From positions 620,001 through 684,000 of the forward strand of contig MBPM02000021.1 of the NCBI GenBank assembly GCA_001695595.3: a DNA stretch of 64,000 nucleotides, written 5' to 3'. Source of the stretch: Plasmopara viticola. Its lineage: Eukaryota > Oomycota > Peronosporomycetes > Peronosporales > Peronosporaceae. The notes beneath the pieces are model-generated. The model made no database searches. It was not told where the DNA came from and was given only the letters and a program-made list of their open reading frames with translations. Below, one piece after another: positions 55,490 through 64,000 of the stretch. The number at the start of each line of letters is the position of its first letter. Position 1 is the first letter of the stretch. A program made the position numbers and the translations under genes.

Positions 55490-57370
55490 GTGCGTCACAA
55501 AGGGCACGCTATTGAGTGTCAAGAACAATAATGCAGTCCAAAGAGGCCAAGGCAACAAAAATTGAGCATTGGCTAGGATTGATGTTCGTTTCTTTGGTGG
55601 TTCCAGACACACATCGCACAAAAGAAGTTTCAAATCGAACTTTGTGGCTCTTTAAGTCTTTTCCGTTTCATATGCCCAGAATCGCTTTGATTCGCCATTA
55701 CTGTCTTGTGGTACTTAAGATTAATGATGTCTGTGCTACAAAAGCCTCCATTATCGTAGTATGGGCTATTAAAAGTGCTATCGTAGCAGCGCATTGAGTA
55801 TATGTCGCCATGTATGATTTATTTAGAGCTTGTTCATAAAAAAAAATATTTGGAGGCAGCTGCAATGTCGAGTAGTACATCAACACGCCGTGGATGGTGG
55901 AACGGAGCACAATGCATGGTGGAGCTGTCGGTTTACAAGGTTGCGAAATTTGATTTTTTGAATTGTTCTTCCTTCTAGCTTCATCAGATTGTGATCGGCG
56001 TTGTTGATTGCACAAGTGAATCGTTTTGTATAAATTCATACAATACCGTCCTGTGTCAAGACTTAAACGTCAACAGCAAGTGGGTGAGGAGGGATGTTGA
56101 ACGAATTGAAAAGCAAGCTTTGCTGTGCTTAAAATTCCGTGGCTATAAAAGATCAGCAGATTTCCAGCTACCTTCGTGAATCACGTATCGTATTTCCGTC
56201 ATTAAATCACATTTGACCGACGTATATCGTATTGAATTCACATGTTAAAACACTGATTTCATATCAGCTGACTGCTTGTATCTTCACAGACAAAAATCAT
56301 GGCTTCTTGGTATCGGTATTTGCCTTGAACTAATAGCAAACCCAAGTACTAATACGCAGCAAATAAAAGCTTCAAATCAATCATGCATACGCATTGGAGT
56401 TAACGGATCGATTTATCGATTGATGCGTGCAATATAGGCATCCATTCTTTCATTTACTACACCTAAGAATACACGATTGTCTACATGAATTTCTTTCAAC
56501 CCCACAACAAAGGCTTCATCGAGCCCGTAACAGCGGATTTAACTTAATATCGGTATAATTCCTTGCGAGGAACATAGCCCGAGCGGACCTCTGCGAACCA
56601 TCAAAATGTTGGAGTAACGCAACTGAAAAGACAAGTTTAAGCACGCAATTGAGCTCGGCCTCCCACAAACACAGACCGATCCCTACGCAACCGCAACTTG
56701 TGCGCTGATAACGAAGAGGTGCTCAAGCAACGTTATATCTCATGCATTGTGCTACTACCTGACGCTCTACGCACTGGCGCCAATAGCCAGTAAGTCACTT
56801 TTACGCTACAATTAAGGCGCACCGTCTGAAGTGAGACAAACTAAATGTTGCAGTCGTACCCAAACGAAAACGACTTTAAAATTGATTTTTGCATTTATAA
56901 GCTGTCGTAGTATAATTCTTAAAAATATATTTTTTTAATTTAGGCAATTAGATAGGTCTAAGTGCACGAGGCAATGCGCTGACCAAAAGTACCGGTATAG
57001 TTAAGTTCTCTTAGTTGCGAGTAATTGGTACAAAAAAACTCTTGCAACCATCTCATGACAGAAAACAAGCTAGATACAGTGTAGACAATATGTCGGTGGG
57101 TTGCTTAATCTCGTTCACACCACAAATGTGCGACATGCAGCTTCAAACCACCACAAAACAATCTAACAAAAACTTGGATACTTTATGAACAAGTCAGTTC
57201 ACCACGTATATTGCAAGCTAGAGACATCGCAGCTTGATATCGGTATTGTCGGTACGATCCACGTGGTCGATTGCATCAGCGTGCTGCTCATTTGTGAAAG
57301 AATGGCGCCTCGTCTTGAGCCCGGAACCTTCCCCACACTTTTCATTTCGCCGCTTCGTTGACCAAACTCC
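55490..57370. other. Intergenic stretch, no supported gene
   Basis: This is AT-rich, and short frames on both strands have no domain. It holds the upstream regions of the EF-hand gene (-) and the ankyrin gene (+). No repeat or RNA gene is seen. Confidence 0.45.
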
Positions 57371-59221
57371 ATGCGGATTTTCTCCCGTGATACCATCACG
57401 GATTTTGTGCGGAGGGGGGACCTCGCAGGCGTTCGTCGTCGCCTGGAAAAGGGTGACAATGTCAACGAACGCCGAAGCTTTAACAATACGCCACTGATTG
57501 AGGCAGCGCGGTACAATGTCGTCAATATTCTAGAGCTCTTGATCACGTATGGGGCCGACCTAGAGCTCACGAACTCGAACGACCTCACAGCGCTCCATGC
57601 TGCGATTGACGAGAAGAGGAGTGCTACTGCTATTGTCTTGGCGCAACATGGCGCAAGTGCGAATCACGTGGGACTCTTTGGTCGAACACCACTACAATGT
57701 GCAGTTATGAGAGAGTTACTTGACGTCACCGCCGTGCTTCTCGCACACGGAGCGGATCCGTTGGTCGTAAGCGACTCTGGGAAAACTGCGATCGAGTATG
57801 TTCGAGCGGGACCAAAGGCGGAGGATTTTGAAAAACTTTTAACGGCGTACACGAGTGTACGAGCAGCGATTGGCGCAATGAATGCCGATGCAATGACCGT
57901 GTGTTTGCGGGAAGTCTTGACAGGGGATCGAACAGCCAATATCTCGAGTATTGACGCAGCTATGCAACTAAAGCATGCAGAGGCAGTGACAATCCTTCTT
58001 CAAATGTCGTTGGCTTCTGAGACGCTTGTGGAAATGGTGGAGACGTACAAAGTTGTAGAGCAGGAAGTGAAAGAGACAGTGGATGCGCAATGGCGGCAGG
58101 AATTAGGACATCTTGGAGAGGACTTTGGAAGGGGGGTATTGACATTAGTTATGAATTCAGGCGACGTTGAATTGCTCAAGCAGCTTGTGGAAGACTCGAC
58201 AGGGTCGAATTGGATTCAAAATCTTCGACTCAGTAATGGGTGGACACCACTCCATCTAGCAGCTTCACAAACCAATTTCGCGCTGGTTCGGTACCTTCTC
58301 GTCGACTGCGGCTGTAACCCGCTGCTGCTGTCTCCTGGTGGTAGAACAGCATTCGATAATGCGGTCGAGCTAGACAGAGACAGCCGAGTTTCGTGTCTCC
58401 TCAGGGAACATATCAAGCAGCGTGCATTTTGGGAGCGTGCGACGTTGATATTAAAGGAATCGGATGTCTCCGTGACGAGATTGCGCCCACTAATGAGCTT
58501 GATGACCAGTGTCTACGATCTTCAGGTCCTTTTTGGCTTAGGGTTTCGAACGCTTAGTTCTGTTGAGATGCACGCTATCCTGTCCGAAGCTTTTGACGAA
58601 GTTATTCGAGCCAAACTTGTCGTTGATGATCAATCCACAGCTTTTTTAAAGCTCGCACTTCGAATTTGCCGACGTGAAAATATCATAACCGAAGTGGAAC
58701 AATTAAAATGGGATTTAAAAGTGACCAAAGTGAGAGGGGAAAGCTTGGTCTGGGATCGCGAAATCAAGCGCTCGCTCCTTGTGATTGCATGTACATTTAG
58801 AAAAGCAGACAAGAACTTAATGCTGCTACAAAAGCAATTCAACTTGCTGCGAGAAAAGCTTCATCAAAGATCGGGTCAGGGCAAGATCCAGTCTCACACC
58901 CGCCAACAGTGGCTTTCCCTTCTGTTTGTGGCACTGATTCTGTGTGGATGCCCGGGTTACAAGGACGGATTTGGTGCCATGTGCAACCCGGCAAAGTTTC
59001 TGGCCATGATGAGTGCAGACAACGTGGAGAACTTTCTTGCTGGAATCATCAACGCGTTTCATTTTAAGAGCGAGTTCAAAGCAGTACTGGTTCACTCGGG
59101 TATAGATCCGATGGAGCTAGCACTCGTGCTTCGGGATGTTGCTAAATGTCAACTTCCTGAAAGTGTAAGGACCAAGATTTTTCCTTGGAAACTCTCTGAT
59201 CGAGTAATTATAAGCACTTGA
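57371..59221 (+). CDS. Ankyrin-repeat protein
   Basis: The gene is intronless and encodes 616 residues. Residues 5-150 hold four recognisable ankyrin repeats (for example TPLIEAARYNVVNILELLITYGADLE-type, LTALHAAIDEKRSATAIVLAQHGA and RTPLQCAVMRELLDVTAVLLAHGA shortened here). A separate repeat pair lies near 290-345, beginning GWTPLHLAASQTNFALVRYLL. The rest is helical with no named domain, and a hydrophobic stretch WLSLLFVALILCG near 515 may be a buried helix rather than a membrane segment. There is no signal peptide. It is probably a cytosolic scaffold; the partner is unknown. Confidence 0.85.
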   Translation: MRIFSRDTITDFVRRGDLAGVRRRLEKGDNVNERRSFNNTPLIEAARYNVVNILELLITYGADLELTNSNDLTALHAAIDEKRSATAIVLAQHGASANHVGLFGRTPLQCAVMRELLDVTAVLLAHGADPLVVSDSGKTAIEYVRAGPKAEDFEKLLTAYTSVRAAIGAMNADAMTVCLREVLTGDRTANISSIDAAMQLKHAEAVTILLQMSLASETLVEMVETYKVVEQEVKETVDAQWRQELGHLGEDFGRGVLTLVMNSGDVELLKQLVEDSTGSNWIQNLRLSNGWTPLHLAASQTNFALVRYLLVDCGCNPLLLSPGGRTAFDNAVELDRDSRVSCLLREHIKQRAFWERATLILKESDVSVTRLRPLMSLMTSVYDLQVLFGLGFRTLSSVEMHAILSEAFDEVIRAKLVVDDQSTAFLKLALRICRRENIITEVEQLKWDLKVTKVRGESLVWDREIKRSLLVIACTFRKADKNLMLLQKQFNLLREKLHQRSGQGKIQSHTRQQWLSLLFVALILCGCPGYKDGFGAMCNPAKFLAMMSADNVENFLAGIINAFHFKSEFKAVLVHSGIDPMELALVLRDVAKCQLPESVRTKIFPWKLSDRVIIST

Positions 59222-59309
59222 TTTTGATGTTGTCATGAATTTCGCCATGAGCATCAGACGTGGTTTAGTAAATGCAGTAAAACGCCAGGAGCAGTTCCGA
59301 TTCAAAGCT

Positions 59310-59647
59310 CGTGGGGTCCAGTGAAGAGAAAGATGGGCTTGCTTACCACCTGAAATCGCAAGTTGTACAAGCGTTTCGATGAAGCAAAGTAGTGTTTTGT
59401 AAATAATCCAGATGACTGCAGGCGAAGCACTATAGTTCTTTCCTGTTTTAGCGCCGTGGAAGTAGTAAATTAAAATGTGAGTAGTAACATTAGATAAGAG
59501 CTCACCGAAGACTAGCAAAAAAAACTTCTTAAAGCGAGCAGCTCCCGGCATGTTTACAAATATTTTCGTCATGCAGCACTCCGGACGTTGCCAGAACAAT
59601 GTATGAATAGTTAAGTAAAGCCAAAGGACAACCATAATATCGTACAT
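59310..59647 (-). CDS. Possible small multi-pass membrane protein or exon
   Basis: From the ATG at 59647 the frame encodes three hydrophobic segments in about 100 residues (IMVVLWLYLTIHTLFW; FFLLVFGELLSNVTTHILIYYF; AVIWIIYKTLLCFIETLVQLAI). A GTAAGC donor lies just after the third helix, near 59344. Beyond it the frame runs antisense into the end of the ankyrin gene, which is unlikely to be coding. It may be one exon of a small membrane-protein gene whose last exon I cannot place. Hydrophobicity alone is weak evidence. Confidence 0.35.
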
Positions 59648-59803
59648 CAACTAAGCGGTGATTTGACCACTACAAATTTTTCGCCGGTAGTTTTGTGAAC
59701 CATAGCGTACGATTTAAATCACAACCTTAGTGCCGAATGTCATACAAAACTCTACCCGGGCATAGCACGATCAAATAGCCCATTATGCTACGGAACGCAA
59801 AAG

Positions 59804-62800
59804 TTAGTCGCCTGTAGAAACAGATGCCGACGCTGATGCAGCATTACTAAACAATATTGAAAGCAATTGACTCTCCTTGTACTCCACGGCATATCGTTCG
59901 ACAATCTCGTCCACCAGCTTCTTCCGAGTTGGGTATGGTCGTACATACAACATGGTCTGCACTCACTCAAAAAAGTAAGAAAATTATACTAAGCAATCAT
60001 TACAAACATTAGTCACCTGAGAGCGACAAACTCGGTTTGCATTCATGGCTGTTTGGCGCACAAGTCGTGCGAGGTCCACCTGATGAAGTACCATGCCCGA
60101 CTGCAACGGCCCGAACGGAGGGACTTTGTCTTTTGTGTAAATTTTGATCAAGAACAAGCCCCGTTGTGATTTTCGTAAGGGATAAATTACAATCTGCACG
60201 TCGTTGAAGTGACTCGTGATCGTCGATGGATCATAGTTTTGGGTAGCATTGTCACTCCAGACAATATGCACGTAGTCATTACCCACGTGTCTCTTCTTAT
60301 CAATCTGCTGAGGATCAGACGGCTTAGTGGGCATCATCGTCACGACGTGATAGATTAATTCACTATGAGAACTTGCGTAGTACAGTGCTGAACGGCCATT
60401 GGAAAGACTTTTTGGGTTGGCGTCTAAGCCACCAACAAAGCCACGATGAGACTGCATGTCTATCTGCCAGCCAAGTTGTGACAAGAACTTTTCATAAGCT
60501 TGACTGCCCTTCTCATTGTGAAGGATTTCCTGCTGAGTGTGTTGCTTCTTGCCCACGTAGATCACCCCGATCTTCATTGTTTCTCGCGTCGGGCTTTTGT
60601 CTAAGTGTTTGAGCGATCGCTCTAATTTCGGTCCGTGTTCCAGCAGCTTTAACGTCGTTTTCTTTACTGACTCACCATGAAGAGATGGCAGCAATCCAGC
60701 TTGAGACAAGAATAGGCGGCAGATGTCGAGTGCACCCACGCGGCTGTCCTTCAAAGTTCCTGTAGTGACTTGATGTAAGCGGCTCAACCCACTTGCGCCA
60801 GGCTTCGTCATTCGTGCAAGTTGCTCGTCAGAATTTCGCTTAAGCAGCGCCAAATGCGACACGCGTGCATTTAGTTCCATAATCGAGAATGAGTCAAAGA
60901 GCGCAAGCTGCGGAGGAATTGACACGGCACTTGAGCTGTTTTTGCTGCTACAAGAACTTGTCATTGATGCAGCTGGTGGCTGATCCATCGATTCAACGTA
61001 CTTATCCATCAATCCCGATTTATTAAACACTTCGTACTCAGCGAATGCCATTGCAGGGTGAAAAAGTGCACCCGGAAGACAAAATGATGGTTCGTTTAAA
61101 CCGTTCGAGGATTCCGTTGTCGCGGCTCGCAATGCGGATTGAGCATTGTGAATTTGCATCTGAATATCCGAGACAACAGTTGACGGAAATAATAGCTTTT
61201 TGCCTCCTTCGGCAGTCAAAAACTCCCAGTATATGACGCTAGCTTGGCCTAAGCGGTCCGTTGGGACGGACGTGCGCTCATATTTTTTCACGGCGTCGCA
61301 GAAATCCACCAGTTCCTTAGCTTCCGCAAGGTCGTATTTGGTCAAAAAAGCCTTAAGCTGCGAATAGCACTCTTCGTCATGAATCAGGCGTTGCAAAAAC
61401 GAAAAACCAGCCGCTAAAGCCGAGTCCATCGAAAGTGGACTTTTCGAAGGTGTCACATCCATCAGATTGTACCGCATCATTGCATAACGACCACCTAATA
61501 GCGTCTTGTCAGTCGTATCCCCGCCACAGTCACGAAAGATCATTGGGACGCTATCAAGTATAAGATCAAGTAGACAACGCTCATCATCCAAGCTGCCAAC
61601 ATTCGGCTCATTTATTGACATATCAAAGAGACCACAGATGGTTGTGGTTGTACGTCGCTTAAACTTCGATTCTGATTGGAGAGGACATGAACAAATCATT
61701 TTCTGTGGCTCGTCAGTAGTTGAGACAGCCACACCCGTTTGATTGCGCTCTTCGTTTTGCTTAGCGATACGTTCAAGACGTTCATAACGTTCGTCTTTGT
61801 TTCCACCTCCAGGCATTTTTTCAATCTCAGAGGTCCGTGTCTTGTCTTTTTTCTTTGCGTCTCCGTTTTCCTTACCCGACAAGGCGGCGCCGTCGTCATG
61901 GAATACGTAGGCACTTTTGCTCAGACACAAATTATTGGCAAGGACAGCTCGTTCATGTTCCCATGAGACTTGACGAGCCTCGAGCTTGACACCCAAACTT
62001 GGTCCACTCTTGGCGTCCGATGGTGCACCCTTCAACCGAGGTTTATCTCCACCACAAGCTTTGCATACTACCCCCGCTTCGTCAATGCGTTTAAAGTCCA
62101 CCTGGACAGCACCACTGGGTCGAAAACGCGTCATCGATTGAGAATTTGGATCTGTTTGCAAATTCAATTCACTTTCTAATGAGCTTTTGTCACTCTTAGC
62201 TTCATAATTAAGCTCTAAGTCAGGTCTCATCGTGCTAGTGAGCCCATGAGTACCACTATTCATCACAGCAGGTGTAATTTCCCATGTAAATAGGCCCGTC
62301 ATATCTCGTACAATAAATTGCGCACAAAGCGAATCCAAACTGCCAATGACACTAAACACGAGTGAATCCATGAAAACAAAATTTAGCGCAGCGGGCAGCG
62401 AATCCTTCTCTCCCTTCTCCCGTGCATCGTCCAGCTCATTTAATCCAGAGCAATCCGATACCATTTGATCCACACCGGCAGGAGATGGAAAACCATTAAT
62501 ATGGTGGAGCAAGTGCATAAGCAACCCCTCGGCTGCAACAGCAGTTTCTTCAAAGCATTTCAGCCAGATATGACCTGGTTCCTTGTCTAAAGATGAGCGC
62601 ATTTGCAGGCCCAAAAATAATAGCGGCATCGACATGCGTCGTTCCAAAGTACGCGCACGCTCTACCTCCCGTTGCCACTCTCCATCTGGAAGCGTCCCTA
62701 CCAAAGCAGCTTCTATGGCACTGAATACGAGCTTTTTCACATCTGCATCTTGCAAAATATCGGTGCGATGCATAATCCAGAAACGCAAGCATTCAAAGAT

Positions 62801-64000
62801 TGCACTTGTCTTTTGAACGATCAACCGAAGCGCTGGAATCTCCTGTTCTCGTTGAGCAGACACTGATGGGTTGACCGGGCTTTTCGTCGAGCTCAATGGA
62901 GTAGACACAGGAGTACTAGGCGCCGCCGGTTTGAGCTTATTCTTAAGTTTACTAAAAGCATCCGTTGATTCGCTAGAATTACTGGCTGAGCTCTCGACTC
63001 GACTTACCCTCGAATTTTCACTCCCGCGGCGTGCAACATGAGTGCTCGAAAGGTGCGAGCTATTTGTAAGATTTGATCCAGTTAAGGCAGCCGATTTTGA
63101 ATTAGATCCGCTGCCATCAATTGATGTGTCGACTGCATTCGTACGTTCCATCGCTGCCTGCACTTCAATCGAGGCTTCTTCCACTTGCTGTTGCGCAAAA
63201 ACAGCGAGCGTCATGATAATTCGTGCTACGAGTGAAGGCTCAAACCTATTCACTTCTTCATGATAATCCGATAAATCCTGCAAAATCGTGAGTGCAGCCA
63301 TAGAAATAGAAAAATCTCTATCTTGGCACACATCCACAAGATAGACCACCCATTCGGACAAGTGAATTGGATCCACCACATGTGCTCCAGTTTTATTAAA
63401 ATTAAGATTCATCACGACGAGACAATACAACCCCCACAACGCTTTAGTTTTTATATCCACAATGTCGGTAAACGGAAGTTGCGCAATCCGTAATAGAATG
63501 CGGCCAACAATCACGTGAAATTCGTCTAGTGTCTCCGGAATTTCACCGATGATGTCTTGCATTAATGGAAGCTCGTCTACGCTGCAGACACCCATAATCT
63601 TTTGTTTCCAGCGCACAAATTCTTGGTTTGGAAACCGTTTTGGAAGCTCAATAATCGCAAACACAACGTCAAGTGCAGCGTTAAGTTCATTATTCCACTC
63701 AGATGATTTTACTTGAGATTTTTCCGCCCGGCTCCAAATATTTTTGACAATGATCTCATCCACTGCATACAAGTACGCAGGTACGAGAATGTTTAAACCC
63801 TCCAAATTCATGGAAAATAGCACTGAGGATTTTTGCAATACAGTGGAAACTACCACACCAGATGGTGAAGTAATTCCTTTGAATAACACGCGAGCAACAA
63901 CGGTAAGGTGACCGCGTGTGACTGTATTCATGCAGCGAACCGAACAGAGTCTACACAGCGCTACGATGGCAGTGCAACGTGAGCTTTGGAAGTCCGATGC
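59804..64000 (-). CDS. Rap/Ral-GAP domain protein (RalGAP-alpha/tuberin type), 5' end outside the window
   Basis: The 3' exons are >64000-60017 and 59956-59804, joined by a 60-nt GT-AG intron between whole codons. The visible part is at least 1355 residues from the Met at 63931, but the frame stays open to the window edge with protein-like sequence, so the true start is probably further out. The N-terminal part is helical solenoid with low-complexity Ser-rich inserts. The C-terminal GAP domain has KIGVIYVGKKQHTQQEIL, the catalytic Asn-thumb region HVGNDYVHIVWSDN, and VIYPLRKSQRGLFLIKI. The last exon adds the terminal helix LYVRPYPTRKKLVDEIVERY. Such proteins stimulate GTP hydrolysis by Ral, Rap or Rheb and act in growth and nutrient signalling. 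Which GTPase is used here is unknown. Confidence 0.88.

Noticed and set aside
55490..55633. 48-codon upstream extension of the EF-hand protein
   Set aside because: The extension is in frame but hydrophobic and Cys-containing, unlike the basic start of the main protein, and more likely 5' leader. A signal-anchor form cannot be fully excluded.
59117..59310. Continuation of the small membrane ORF into the ankyrin gene
   Set aside because: It runs antisense through conserved coding sequence after a plausible splice donor, so it is unlikely to be translated.

Overview
The window looks like nuclear DNA of a plant-pathogenic oomycete, probably a downy mildew or Phytophthora relative. The evidence is a pair of small secreted proteins with a degenerate RXLR site plus an intact EER motif, many GT-AG introns of about 50-80 nt, compact genes between gene-poor stretches holding worn-out Ty3/gypsy elements, an oomycete-style initiator (GCTCATTTTC) before one effector, and oomycete-like domain combinations such as RING-Tubby. 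An intact axonemal dynein intermediate chain gene (DNAI4/WDR78/IC138 type) suggests a lineage that still makes flagellate zoospores. No species can be named from the sequence alone.

Region by region. 1-6.4 kb is gene-poor and contains gene relics and a degenerate tandem duplication. 6.4-9.7 kb is a large imperfect palindrome (arms about 1.57-1.59 kb, spacer about 197 bp); each arm carries one EER effector gene and one decayed gene of a family whose intact member lies at 34.7-35.6 kb. 10.4-12.9 kb (+) and 19.5-22.7 kb (-) are broken Ty3/gypsy elements with a protein kinase gene at 14.5-15.4 kb between them. 24.6-28.7 kb is a compact metabolic block: a short-chain dehydrogenase (2 exons), an NmrA-like oxidoreductase and, divergent from it, a sodium:solute symporter-type transporter preceded by a clear TPP (thiamine pyrophosphate) riboswitch aptamer, which implies vitamin B1-regulated uptake. 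29-38.2 kb holds a RING-Tubby protein, a four-exon thioredoxin-like [2Fe-2S] protein (Apd1/Aim32 type), the intact orphan-family gene and, divergent from it by only 92 bp, a six-exon GPI transamidase subunit GAA1. 40.4-45 kb has the dynein intermediate chain and, convergent to it, a PKA-type AGC kinase. 46-52 kb has a Cys-rich ORF, a type I membrane protein and a broken TPR-containing gene. 54-64 kb has an EF-hand/coiled-coil protein, an ankyrin-repeat protein, a possible small membrane protein and a large Rap/Ral-GAP-domain protein running off the right edge.

Most genes are independent housekeeping units rather than a pathway. The most notable regulatory system is the predicted TPP riboswitch, which sits in the 5' leader of the transporter between a GTATGT donor and two acceptors, an arrangement suited to splicing control. 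The most notable structural system is the palindrome: its inner arms are nearly or fully identical while the effector genes at its outer ends have diverged strongly. Exon models were assembled by eye from reading frames, splice consensus and family motifs, with no transcript or database check.
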